A stretch of DNA of 35,780 nt from Beijerinckiaceae bacterium (GTDB lineage: Bacteria > Pseudomonadota > Alphaproteobacteria > Rhizobiales > Beijerinckiaceae), in NCBI GenBank assembly GCA_947380915.1, contig CANCSY010000007.1:1-35780 (forward strand), read 5' to 3'. How positions within the stretch are numbered: the first letter of the stretch is position 1; each line of letters opens with the position of its first letter. A model generated the notes under the pieces. That model saw only the letters and a list, made by a program, of their open reading frames with translations. It was not told where the DNA came from and ran no database searches. Made by a program: the position numbers and the translations under genes. Below, piece by piece: positions 7,950 to 16,243 of the stretch.

Positions 7950-8828
7950 ATGAAGCCCGCCCCCTTTGCCTATCACGACCCGACCTTGATCGGGGACGCC
8001 GTCGCCATTCTGGCGAAGTTCGAAAATGCGCGTCCGCTGGCGGGCGGACAGTCCCTTGTTCCCATGATGAATTTTCGCTACGCGGCGCCAGATCATCTGG
8101 TGGATCTCAACGGGATCGAGGCGCTGCGCGGCATTGAGGTGGGCGCGCGCATCGCCATCGGCGCCATGACGCGCCAGCGCGAGGTGGAGTTTTCGACGGA
8201 AGTGGCGCAGGCCTGCCCGATCCTGATCGAGGCCCTGCGCCATGTGGGCCATCGTCAGACCCGCAATCGCGGCACCATAGGCGGCTCCCTGTGCCATCTC
8301 GACCCCGCTGCGGAGACGCCGGCCATCATGCTGCTGCATGACGCCGTGCTCACCACCGAGGCCGCCTCGGGATCGCGCGACCTGCCCATGGGCGACTTCG
8401 CCCTGGGCTTCATGACCAGCGCGCTGGAGCCCGACGAATTACTCACCCGCGTCTCCTTTGACGCCTGGCCGCAAGATCACGGCTGGGGCTTCGAGGAATA
8501 TGCGCGCCGCCACGGCGATTTCGCCATCGCCTCAGCAGGCGTGCTGCTGACGCTCGATGCGCGTGGCGCCATCGAGAGGTTCGCCATGGTGATCGGCGGA
8601 CTGGGGCCAACACCCCAGCGGCTCCATGATTTTGAAGAGCAGGCCCCTGGCGCTACGCCGGATGATGATTTCATCAAGGCCGCCGCAAACGCCGCCGGGA
8701 GCGTGGAGGCGATGGACGACGCCCATGTAAGCGCGCGCTATCGCCAGCACCTCGCCTGCGTCCTGTCCGCCCGCGCCCTGCGCCGGGCTCTCGCCTGCGC
8801 GGCGCAGAGGAGCCTGCAAAATGCCTGA
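7950..8828 (+). CDS. Molybdenum hydroxylase, FAD-binding subunit (CoxM-like)
   Basis: The FAD subunit of a three-part xanthine dehydrogenase/CO dehydrogenase-family enzyme, 292 residues. The FAD-binding segments ARPLAGGQSLVPMMN (near residue 28) and RNRGTIGGSLCHLDPAAE (near residue 108) are typical. The C-terminal CO_deh_flav_C region follows from about residue 175. It passes electrons from the iron-sulfur subunit to an acceptor. The ATG at 7950 follows a strong GGAGGAAGA ribosome site. Its stop overlaps the start of the iron-sulfur gene by 8 bases. It is the first gene of a ten-gene + strand unit. The substrate of the enzyme is not known. Confidence 0.93.
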   Translation: MKPAPFAYHDPTLIGDAVAILAKFENARPLAGGQSLVPMMNFRYAAPDHLVDLNGIEALRGIEVGARIAIGAMTRQREVEFSTEVAQACPILIEALRHVGHRQTRNRGTIGGSLCHLDPAAETPAIMLLHDAVLTTEAASGSRDLPMGDFALGFMTSALEPDELLTRVSFDAWPQDHGWGFEEYARRHGDFAIASAGVLLTLDARGAIERFAMVIGGLGPTPQRLHDFEEQAPGATPDDDFIKAAANAAGSVEAMDDAHVSARYRQHLACVLSARALRRALACAAQRSLQNA

Positions 8829-9318
8829 CATGCGCAAAATTTCCGTCACCGTAAATGGCAGGCGCCATGAGGCGGAGGTCGAGAGCCGCCTGCTGCTGGC
8901 CGATTTCCTGCGCAACACGCTGGATCTCACGGGCACCCATGTGGGCTGCGAACACGGCGTCTGCGGCGCTTGCACCGTGATGGTGGACGATCATTCCGCG
9001 CGCTCCTGCCTCATGTTCGCCGTGCAGGCCAATGGCAAGTCGATCACGACCATTGAGGGCCTCGCGCAGGCCGATGGCTCGCTCTCGATCCTGCAGGAGG
9101 CCTTCCGCCAGAACCATGGGCTGCAATGCGGCTTCTGCACCCCAGGCATGCTGATCACGCTGACGGAGCATCTGCGCGACAATCCCGATCCCACCGAAGC
9201 GGAGTTACGCGAGGTGCTGACCGGCAATCTGTGCCGCTGCACGGGCTATCAGGCCATCGTCGAGGCTGGCCTTGACGCCGCCGCGAAGATACGCGCCAGC
9301 AAAGCGGAGCATGCGTGA
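8821..9318 (+). CDS. Molybdenum hydroxylase, [2Fe-2S] subunit (CoxS-like)
   Basis: A 165-residue iron-sulfur subunit with both clusters intact. The N-terminal plant-ferredoxin-type cluster is bound by C43, C48, C51 and C63. The C-terminal four-helix cluster is bound by C103, C106, C138 and C140 (QCGFCTPGM and CRCTGYQ). It carries electrons from the molybdenum centre to FAD. It begins inside the stop region of the FAD subunit and ends with a TGATG overlap with the molybdopterin subunit, so all three subunits are translationally coupled. Confidence 0.95.
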   Translation: MPDMRKISVTVNGRRHEAEVESRLLLADFLRNTLDLTGTHVGCEHGVCGACTVMVDDHSARSCLMFAVQANGKSITTIEGLAQADGSLSILQEAFRQNHGLQCGFCTPGMLITLTEHLRDNPDPTEAELREVLTGNLCRCTGYQAIVEAGLDAAAKIRASKAEHA

Positions 9319-11663
9319 TGGGAATGCGTTTTTTCGGGGCCAGCGTTCTGCGCAAGGAAGACCCGGCGCTGCTCACCGGCAAGGGCCGCTATGTGGATGA
9401 CGTGAAGCTGCCGGGCATGCTGCACGCCGCCTTCGTGCGCAGCACCTACGCCCATGCGCTCATCAAGAGCATCGACAAGAGCGAGGCGCTGGCCCTGCCC
9501 GGCGTCGTCGCCGTCTTGACCCATGCGGATCTGCCCGAGCCCATGCGCTCGCGCCGCCTGCCGCTCTATGTGCCCCATCCCGCCATCAAGCAGACCTTCA
9601 TGCCCTGGCCGCTCGCCAAGGACGAGACCTGTTTCGCGGGCGAAGCCATCGCCATCGTCGTGGCCGAAAGCCGCTATATCGCGGAAGACGCGGCGGCGCT
9701 GGTGGAGGTCGATTACGAGGTGCTGCCCGCCTCCATCGATCCGCGCGAGGCGATCATCGCTGGCTCCCCGCTCGCCCAAAGCGGCGCCACAAGCAACATC
9801 GTCACCCAGGTGCCCGTGAAGATCGGCGACACCGACAGAGCCTTCGCCAACGCCCCGCATGTCTTCCGCGAACAATTCGCCCTGCATCGCGGCGGGCCCT
9901 TCTTTCTTGAATGTCGTGGCGTCGTGGCCGATTGGGATGCCGGAACCGAGCAACTCACCGTTCACGCCTCTTCGCAGGGCTCCCACCGCTTCAAGCGCAC
10001 CTTCATCGACCTGCTGGATCTCGCTGACAATCAGGTGCGCGTCATCACCAATGATGTGGGCGGCGGCTTCGGGCCCAAGGGTTCCTTCTATGTGGAATAT
10101 GCCGCGCTGGCGGCGGCCACCATGGCGGTGGGCAAGCCCGTCAAATGGATCGAGGACCGGCGCGAGAATTTCGTCGCGACCCAGCAGGAACGCGATCAAT
10201 ATTGGGACATGGAAGTCGCGGTCGACGAACAGGGCAAGTTGCTGGGCTTGCGCGGGCGCCTCGTCCATGATGGCGGCGCCTACGTGACCTGGGGGCTGGT
10301 GCTGCCATGGATCGCCGCGACCTCGGTCATCGGCCCCTATGTGCTGCCGAACTACCAACTCGAACTCATCGTCGCCATGACCAACAAGATCACCTGCAGC
10401 CCCGTGCGCGGCGCCGGGCGCCCGCAGGGCTGTTTCGTCATGGAACGGATGATGGACCGCATCGCGCAGGAGCTTGGCCTCGACCGGGGCGAGGTGCGCC
10501 GTCGCAACTTCATCCAGCCCGACCAGTTCCCCTACAAGGTTGGCCTCATCTTCAGGGATGGACGCCCCGTCACCTATGACAGCGGCGATTATCCCAAGAG
10601 CCAGCAGATGACGCTTGACCATATGGATTGGGAGAACTTCCGTTCGAAAAAGGAAGCGGCGCTGAAGCAGGGCCGCTACATCGGCATCGGCCTCAGCAAT
10701 GCGGTGGAGGGAACCGGGCTCGGCCCCTATGAGGGCGCGACCATCCGCATCTCCACCAGCGGCAAGATCGTGGTCTTCACCGGCGCCACGCCCCAGGGCC
10801 AATCACACAAGACGACCCTCGCGCAGATCGCCGCCGACCATCTGGGCGTCGATTACAACGATGTGAGCGTGGTGACCGCCGACACCGCGACCATTCCCTT
10901 CGGCATGGGCACCTTCGCCTCGCGCACCGCCGTGAATGCAGGCTCCTCGGTTCATCTGGCGGCCATCGAGGTGCGCGAGAAGATCAAGAAAATCGCCTCC
11001 GAACTGCTGGAGGTCTCGCCGGACGATCTCGAACTAAAGGACGGCGCGGTGGAAGTGCGGGGCGTGCCGGGGCTCCGCAAGACCTTCCGCGAACTCGCCT
11101 ATAACGCGGTCGGCCTCTATGGTTTCTCCATGAAGGCGGATCGCGATCCCGGTCTTGAGGCCACGAGCTATTTCAAGCCGGAGCAATCCACCTACGCCAA
11201 CAGCTGCCATGTGGCTGAAGTGGAGGTCGATATCGAGACCGGCCATGTGAAGGTGACCCGCGTGCTGGTCAATCACGACTGCGGCAATGTCATCAACCCC
11301 ATGATTGTAGAGGGCCAGATCGTGGGCGGCGTGGCCCATGGCATCGGCAATGCGCTGTTCGAGCGGCTGCTGTTCGATGAGACCGGCCAACCCCTCACCA
11401 CCAGCTTCGCCGACTATCTCCTGCCCATGGCCACCGATGTGCCGAATGTGGAGACGCTCCATACGGAGACGCCCTCCCCGCTCAATCCCATCGGCGTGAA
11501 GGGCGCCGGCGAGGGCGGCACCATCGCGGTCATTGCGGCGATCATCAGCGCGGTGGAGGACGCCTTGCGCCCCTTCGACGTGCGGCTGACGGAGATGCCC
11601 ATTTCACCCGAGCGGATCATGGATCTTGTGCTCGACGCCAAGGCCAGAGGCCTGGGCGCCTGA
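9318..11663 (+). CDS. Molybdenum hydroxylase, molybdopterin-binding subunit (CoxL-like)
   Basis: The catalytic subunit of an aldehyde oxidase/xanthine dehydrogenase-family hydroxylase, 781 residues. It inserts a water-derived oxygen into an aromatic, heteroaromatic or CoA-bound substrate. The fold is seen from RKEDPALLTGKGRYVDDV through the molybdopterin-contacting NDVGGGFGPKG and the C-terminal GVKGAGEGGT, where E732 is the expected catalytic glutamate. The active-site loop is V363-R-G-A-G-R368, not the AYRCSFR loop of form I CO dehydrogenase, so a Cu-Mo CO dehydrogenase is unlikely. The ATG at 9318 makes a TGATG junction with the upstream stop. A GTG at 9315 is also in frame. Downstream CoxG-like, UbiD and thiolase genes point to an organic-acid or acyl-CoA substrate. 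Confidence 0.93.
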   Translation: MGMRFFGASVLRKEDPALLTGKGRYVDDVKLPGMLHAAFVRSTYAHALIKSIDKSEALALPGVVAVLTHADLPEPMRSRRLPLYVPHPAIKQTFMPWPLAKDETCFAGEAIAIVVAESRYIAEDAAALVEVDYEVLPASIDPREAIIAGSPLAQSGATSNIVTQVPVKIGDTDRAFANAPHVFREQFALHRGGPFFLECRGVVADWDAGTEQLTVHASSQGSHRFKRTFIDLLDLADNQVRVITNDVGGGFGPKGSFYVEYAALAAATMAVGKPVKWIEDRRENFVATQQERDQYWDMEVAVDEQGKLLGLRGRLVHDGGAYVTWGLVLPWIAATSVIGPYVLPNYQLELIVAMTNKITCSPVRGAGRPQGCFVMERMMDRIAQELGLDRGEVRRRNFIQPDQFPYKVGLIFRDGRPVTYDSGDYPKSQQMTLDHMDWENFRSKKEAALKQGRYIGIGLSNAVEGTGLGPYEGATIRISTSGKIVVFTGATPQGQSHKTTLAQIAADHLGVDYNDVSVVTADTATIPFGMGTFASRTAVNAGSSVHLAAIEVREKIKKIASELLEVSPDDLELKDGAVEVRGVPGLRKTFRELAYNAVGLYGFSMKADRDPGLEATSYFKPEQSTYANSCHVAEVEVDIETGHVKVTRVLVNHDCGNVINPMIVEGQIVGGVAHGIGNALFERLLFDETGQPLTTSFADYLLPMATDVPNVETLHTETPSPLNPIGVKGAGEGGTIAVIAAIISAVEDALRPFDVRLTEMPISPERIMDLVLDAKARGLGA

Positions 11664-11676
11664 CGGGACGACACAC

Positions 11677-12465
11677 ATGCGTTTTAGAACACAATCAGGC
11701 CTCGGGATCGCTTATCGCTCGCGCGGACAGGGCCGCACCATCGTGCTCCTGCATCCGGTGGGCCTTTGCGGCGCCTTCTGGGATACGGTCGTGGCGGAGC
11801 TGGAAAACGAGTTCCGCCTCATCACCCCCGATGCGCGCGGCCATGGCGACAGCGACGTGCCCAGCGAAGGCTTCGGACACGATGACTTGTCCGATGATAT
11901 GGCCGAACTTATCCGCGCCGTGGGCCAGGCGCCGACCATTGTGGTCGGCTGCTCCATGGGCGGCATGACCGCGCAGGCCCTCAGCGTGCGCGCGCCGGAC
12001 TTGCTGGCGGGCGTGGTCATCGCCAACACAGCCCATCGGCGCAATGATGAGGGCCGCGCCGTTATGGAGCAACGCGCCCAGGCCGCGCTCAAGGGCATGC
12101 CCACGGTGCTGAAGACGACCCTCTCGCGCTGGTTCGACGCCGACTTGCAACTGCTGCGGCCCGAGCTTGTGATGCAGGCGCGCGACTGGCTTCTGGCGGC
12201 GGACCCGGTGGTCCATTGCTGGTCCTGGCGCGCCATCCGCGATCTGAACTATGCGACGCAACTTGAAACCATGCGGCGTCCCGCCATGGTCATCGCTGGC
12301 TTGCGCGATCAATCCACGCCCGTGAGCGCCATGAAGGACATGGCCGCCACCATTCCTGGCGCTGATTATCGCGAGCTTGATACGGGCCATCTGGCGCCGC
12401 TCGAGCAACCCGTGCATTTCGCAGCCCTGCTGCGCAGCTTCGCGAACCGCGTCTACGCCGCCTGA
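11677..12465 (+). CDS. Alpha/beta hydrolase (enol-lactonase-like)
   Basis: A 262-residue alpha/beta hydrolase with catalytic triad S93 (GCSMGG), D211 (GLRDQSTP) and H238 (DTGHLAPLEQP). An oxyanion-side motif LLHPVGLCGAFWD lies near residue 25, followed by DARGHGDS. The overall pattern resembles 3-oxoadipate enol-lactonase (PcaD), though that name is not proven. It sits 13 bases after the molybdenum hydroxylase and 23 bases before the UbiD-like decarboxylase, so it belongs to the same unit. There it could open a lactone or hydrolyse an ester or thioester made by the neighbouring enzymes. It has no signal peptide and is cytosolic. Confidence 0.9.
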   Translation: MRFRTQSGLGIAYRSRGQGRTIVLLHPVGLCGAFWDTVVAELENEFRLITPDARGHGDSDVPSEGFGHDDLSDDMAELIRAVGQAPTIVVGCSMGGMTAQALSVRAPDLLAGVVIANTAHRRNDEGRAVMEQRAQAALKGMPTVLKTTLSRWFDADLQLLRPELVMQARDWLLAADPVVHCWSWRAIRDLNYATQLETMRRPAMVIAGLRDQSTPVSAMKDMAATIPGADYRELDTGHLAPLEQPVHFAALLRSFANRVYAA

Positions 12466-12488
12466 GCGGCGCCAACAGGATCCAGGAC

Positions 12489-14132
12489 ATGAGCGACACC
12501 ACAAGCGCAGCCCCCAATCCCCCGCGCGATCTGCACGAACATCTGGCTGCGCTGGACGCCGCAGGGCTGCTGGTGCGCATCGACAGGCCCATCAACAAAG
12601 ACACGCAGTTGCAGCCGCTGGTGCGCTGGCAATTCATTGGCGGCATGCCCGAAGATGAGCGCAAGGCCTTCCTCTTCACAAATGTGGTGGACTCCAAGGG
12701 CAAGCGCTACGACATGCCGGTGTTGCTGGGCGCGCTGGCGGGCTCGCCCCGCATCTACGCCATGGGCATGGGCAGGCCCACCAGCGAGATCGGTCCCGCG
12801 TGGATGAACGCGGTCGCCAATCCCGTGCCGCCTGTCACCATCGCCACGGGCGCCTGTCAGGAGGTCGTGATATCAGGCGACGCCTTGAAGCAACCCGGCG
12901 GCGGCCTCGCCATGTTGCCAGTCCCCATTTCAACGCCGGGCTATGACGCCGCGCCCTATCTCACCGCCACCCTCTGCGTGACGCGCGATCCTGAAACCCT
13001 CGTGCAGAACACCGGCATGTATCGCGCGGCCCTAAAGGCGACGGATCGGCTGGTGGTGCGCATGGTCGCGCGGCCAGGTGGGGCTGGCGGCTGGGTGCAT
13101 TGGCTGAAATATCGCGAGCGCAAGGAGCGCATGCCCATCTCCATCGCTCTGGGCGGCGCCCCTGTGGTCATCTTCACCGCGCCGCAGAAATTCAGCATCG
13201 ACCTCGATGAATATGCGGTCGCTGGCGCCGTTGCAGGCGCGCCCGTGGCAATGGTGAAATGCCTCACCAATGATCTGCTGGTCCCCGCCAATTCGGAAAT
13301 CGTGATCGAAGGCTATATCGAGCCGGACCTGCTCGAGCCCGAAGCGCCCTTTGGCGAGAGCAATGGCTATGTGGCGCTGGAAGCCTTCAACATGCCCATG
13401 CAGGTGACCGCCATCACCCATCGGCGCAACGCGATCTTCAGCGCCATCATCAGCCAGGTCACGCCCAGCGAATCCAGCGTCATCAAGAAAGTGGCCTATG
13501 AGCCGCTCTTCCTGCACCATCTGCGCAAGACCCTGAACATCAAGGGGCTGAAACGCTTGGTGCTGCACGAGCCCCTGACAAATCTGCGGCCGGTCATCTT
13601 CCTGCAATTCGCATATGGCGCGCCGCAAAGCGAAGTCTGGCGCGCGCTGGAGGCGGCCAGTTCCTATATCACCGCTTTCGGCAAGGTGGTGATCGCGGTC
13701 AGCGACGATATTGATCCCTCGTCAGTCGATGCGGTGTTGTGGTCCATGGCCTATCGCTGCAACCCCAAGGAGGACACGCTCGTGCTGCCCTATCGCGGCG
13801 GCGGACAGGGCGCGCAATATGGCGAGCGCAAGAGCGATTCGGCCTTGCTGATCGACGCGACCCGCAAGCGCCTGATGCCGCCGCTGGCCCTGCCCAAGAA
13901 GGAATTCATGGAGGAGGCGCTGGGCATCTGGAACGAGCTTGGCCTGCCTGCCGTAAAAGTTCCCTCGCCCTGGCATGGCTATGAACTCGGCAACTGGGGC
14001 GATGACTGGACGCAGTTCGCCAAGAACGCCGTCGAAGGCAACTGGGAGGAGAACGGGTTGCAAACGCTTGCGCGGCAACGCTCCGGCCTTGGCGCCGAAA
14101 CCGCCGTTCGCTCCGTCGAAAAGAAATCATGA
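12489..14132 (+). CDS. UbiD family decarboxylase
   Basis: A 547-residue member of the UbiD family, whose enzymes use prenylated FMN to remove or add a carboxyl group on aromatic or unsaturated acids. The catalytic signature is present: E285-A-P-F-G-E290 aligns with the Glu-x4-Glu pair of Fdc1/UbiD, and R179 in NTGMYR fits the conserved arginine. NPVPPVTIATG near residue 110 is also family-like. It is somewhat longer than E. coli UbiD (about 500 residues), mainly at the ends. Activity needs the prenyl-FMN synthase UbiX, which is not in the window. Its place between a lactonase-like hydrolase and a CoxG-like protein suggests catabolic decarboxylation rather than ubiquinone synthesis. Confidence 0.92.
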   Translation: MSDTTSAAPNPPRDLHEHLAALDAAGLLVRIDRPINKDTQLQPLVRWQFIGGMPEDERKAFLFTNVVDSKGKRYDMPVLLGALAGSPRIYAMGMGRPTSEIGPAWMNAVANPVPPVTIATGACQEVVISGDALKQPGGGLAMLPVPISTPGYDAAPYLTATLCVTRDPETLVQNTGMYRAALKATDRLVVRMVARPGGAGGWVHWLKYRERKERMPISIALGGAPVVIFTAPQKFSIDLDEYAVAGAVAGAPVAMVKCLTNDLLVPANSEIVIEGYIEPDLLEPEAPFGESNGYVALEAFNMPMQVTAITHRRNAIFSAIISQVTPSESSVIKKVAYEPLFLHHLRKTLNIKGLKRLVLHEPLTNLRPVIFLQFAYGAPQSEVWRALEAASSYITAFGKVVIAVSDDIDPSSVDAVLWSMAYRCNPKEDTLVLPYRGGGQGAQYGERKSDSALLIDATRKRLMPPLALPKKEFMEEALGIWNELGLPAVKVPSPWHGYELGNWGDDWTQFAKNAVEGNWEENGLQTLARQRSGLGAETAVRSVEKKS

Positions 14133-14145
14133 GGTCGTCGCCAGC

Positions 14146-14703
14146 ATGAAAATCAGGAACGAAGTGCGAATCCAGATCCCCATCGCGGAGGTCTGGACCG
14201 TCCTCAACGATATTCCCCGTATCGCACGCTGCGCGCCTGGCGCCGAATTGCTGGAGTCGCGGCCCGACGATTCCCATGTGGGAACCATCGGCGTCAAGCT
14301 CGGACCCATCGCGCTCAAGTTCAAGGGAACGGTGAGCTTCATCGAACGCGATGCGGTGAACTATCGTGTGCTCGCCAAGGCGCAGGGCAATGAGGAGAAG
14401 GCGCGTGGCACGGCGCGAGCCGATGTGGTCTTCACCTTGAGAGAAGTCGAGGGTGGAACGAAAATTTCCGTGGACTCGGATATTCTGCTCGCGGGATCCA
14501 TCGCCCAATATGCGCGCGGCACGGCGCTGATGCAGTCCACCGCGCAGGTGATCATGGATCAGTTCGCGAGAAACCTTGAGGCGAATTTGACTGCACCCGC
14601 CGATGGGTCGCAACCGCCGCCGCCCGAGACGGCAAGAGAAATAGGCATAGCCTCCGTGGTGGCCAAGGGTCTTTGGAACGCAGGCAAGGATCTTCTGAAA
14701 TAG
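14146..14703 (+). CDS. CoxG-like SRPBCC-fold protein
   Basis: A 185-residue protein with an N-terminal SRPBCC/CoxG domain (IPIAEVWTVLNDIPRIARCAPGAELLE, then KLGPIALKFKGTVSF). A Pro-rich linker lies near residue 155 and a short amphipathic C-terminal helix follows. CoxG proteins occur with CO dehydrogenase-type molybdenum enzymes and are thought to help recruit the enzyme or lipid-soluble carriers at the membrane; the fold provides a hydrophobic cavity. The ATG at 14146 lies 13 bases after the UbiD stop. The frame is open further upstream, but only across the UbiD gene. Its presence ties the UbiD gene and the molybdenum hydroxylase to one functional unit. Confidence 0.88.
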   Translation: MKIRNEVRIQIPIAEVWTVLNDIPRIARCAPGAELLESRPDDSHVGTIGVKLGPIALKFKGTVSFIERDAVNYRVLAKAQGNEEKARGTARADVVFTLREVEGGTKISVDSDILLAGSIAQYARGTALMQSTAQVIMDQFARNLEANLTAPADGSQPPPPETAREIGIASVVAKGLWNAGKDLLK

Positions 14704-14744
14704 GCGAGACGCGAAAAGCGCCGCATCAAAAAAGTGAGGAAACG

Positions 14745-15770
14745 ATGGGCAGGCATGACAGGGCGATTGTTATTGGCGCGGCGCTGCTTGTCGGGGCGGC
14801 TCTCCCCGCAAGCGCGCAGGGCGTCGATCAGTTCTATATGGGCAAGACCGTCGAATTGATTGTCGGCTATCCGCCCGGCGGCAGCAATGATGTCTATGGT
14901 CGTGCGGTGGCGCGTCATATCGGCCGACACATTCCCGGCAATCCGCAGGTGGTGTTCCGCAACATGCCGGGCGCGGGCAGCATTCTGGCGGCCAATCATA
15001 TCTATAACGTGGCGCCCAAGGACGGCACGGTGCTGGGCCTTCTGGCCGCAACCAATATTCTTGATGAGCGGCTGGGCGCGCCCGGCGTGAAATTCGAGAC
15101 CGCGAAGTTCACATGGATCGGCCGGGTCTCCTCGAGCGTCAATGTGACGGCCATGTGGAACACATCCAGGATCAAGACCATCGACGACGCCTTCACGATG
15201 GAGGCTGCGCTTGGCGCGACGGGCACAGGCTCCACGGTCTATGTCTATCCCAATGTGCTCAACCGTGTGCTCGGAGCCAAGTTCAAGCTCGTGATGGGCT
15301 ATGGCGGCTCGAACGAGGCGATGCTCGCCATGGAGCGCGGGGAGATCGACGGACATTCCACCAGTTGGGAAGCCTACAAGTCGGCCCATCCCGACTGGAT
15401 CAGGGACAAGAAGATCAATGTGGTCGTGCAATATGGGTTGAGCCGCCACCCTGATTTGCCGGATGTGCCGACCTGCGTCGAGATCGCCAGGACCGACGAG
15501 CAAAAGCAGATCCTCAGGGCCGTGGTCAACGCCACCGAGATCGGCAAGGCGATCCTTTCCTCGCCGGGCATTCCGCCTGAGCGGGTGGAGGCCCTGCGCA
15601 AGGCATTCATGGACATGACGCGCGATGGGGAGTTCATCTCCGAACTGGAGAAGATGCGCGTCGAGCTGACGCCCATGCCCGGAGCGAAACTGCAGGAACT
15701 CGTGCAGGAAGTCGGCAATCTGACCCCTGATCTCGTGCAGAAGATCAAGGCTGTTTACGGGGCCAATTGA
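14745..15770 (+). CDS. TTT-family solute receptor (TctC-like)
   Basis: A secreted receptor of 341 residues with a signal peptide ending near ASAQG (about residue 24). It belongs to the TctC branch that begins FYMGKTVELIVGYPPGG, with the ligand loop YPPGGSND, then RNMPGAGS and VAPKDGTVLGL. The start at 14745 is set by GAGGA just upstream; an earlier in-frame ATG lies inside the CoxG-like gene. It follows that gene by 41 bases and precedes the DUF35 gene by 53 bases. It therefore probably supplies the substrate of the surrounding catabolic unit. TctA/TctB lie about 4 kb downstream, after other genes and with their own TctC. Confidence 0.92.
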   Translation: MGRHDRAIVIGAALLVGAALPASAQGVDQFYMGKTVELIVGYPPGGSNDVYGRAVARHIGRHIPGNPQVVFRNMPGAGSILAANHIYNVAPKDGTVLGLLAATNILDERLGAPGVKFETAKFTWIGRVSSSVNVTAMWNTSRIKTIDDAFTMEAALGATGTGSTVYVYPNVLNRVLGAKFKLVMGYGGSNEAMLAMERGEIDGHSTSWEAYKSAHPDWIRDKKINVVVQYGLSRHPDLPDVPTCVEIARTDEQKQILRAVVNATEIGKAILSSPGIPPERVEALRKAFMDMTRDGEFISELEKMRVELTPMPGAKLQELVQEVGNLTPDLVQKIKAVYGAN

Positions 15771-15823
15771 CGGGGCTGCGCCTGCGGGGGAAGCTGGGTC
15801 AATCAGAAGGGGATGGAGGACAC

Positions 15824-16243
15824 ATGAGCACCGGCGCTTTGGAGCCACGCTATGCGCTGCCTGGCACGATAGGCTTTGACGAGGCGCAAAAGCCCCGGAT
15901 GATGGGCGGGGAATGCGCGCAATGCGGCGCGAAGGTCTTTCCCAAACCGAAGATTTGCTCCGCCTGCTGGTGCACGGAGCAGCGCGACCTTGCGCTGGCC
16001 ACGCGTGGCAAGCTTTATTCCTGCTCGGTCGTTCACGCCGCGCGCAGGGGTTGGCCCTCGCCCTACGCCATCGCCTATGTCGACCTTGATGATGGCGTGC
16101 GCATCTGTGCGCCGCTGGAGGCGGATGTGGCGCAGCTTCCTGCGCTGGATACGACGGTGGAGCTGATTGTGGGAACACTGCGCAGCGATGGGGATGGCGC
16201 CGTGCTGTCTCACCGGTTCAAACCCGTTGCGGAGGCGAGCTGA
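15824..16243 (+). CDS. DUF35 OB-fold/zinc-ribbon acyl-CoA-associated protein
   Basis: A 139-residue protein with a rubredoxin-like zinc ribbon C31-x2-C34-x10-C45-x2-C48, followed by an OB-fold domain (about residues 60-125, including YAIAYVDLDDGVRI). DUF35 proteins bind acyl-CoA and form complexes with thiolase-fold partners, for example BbsA with BbsB in toluene degradation and the DUF35 subunit of the Ltp2 retro-aldolase in steroid breakdown. The next gene encodes such a thiolase and shares a TGATG overlap, so the two almost certainly form one complex. GGATGGAGGA precedes the ATG at 15824, which decides this start over an open upstream stretch. Confidence 0.92.
   Translation: MSTGALEPRYALPGTIGFDEAQKPRMMGGECAQCGAKVFPKPKICSACWCTEQRDLALATRGKLYSCSVVHAARRGWPSPYAIAYVDLDDGVRICAPLEADVAQLPALDTTVELIVGTLRSDGDGAVLSHRFKPVAEAS

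Noticed and set aside
9249..10802. Open frame of about 517 codons on the - strand
   Set aside because: It mirrors the molybdopterin subunit, has no family motif, and shows shadow-like composition.
7950..11663. Aerobic CO dehydrogenase (coxMSL)
   Set aside because: The subunit architecture fits, but the catalytic loop is VRGAGR and lacks the AYRCSFR cysteine needed for the Cu-Mo site.
14559..16178. Open frame of about 539 codons on the - strand opposite the CoxG-like, TctC and DUF35 genes
   Set aside because: The + strand genes have clear domains, operon spacing and ribosome sites. The - frame has none.
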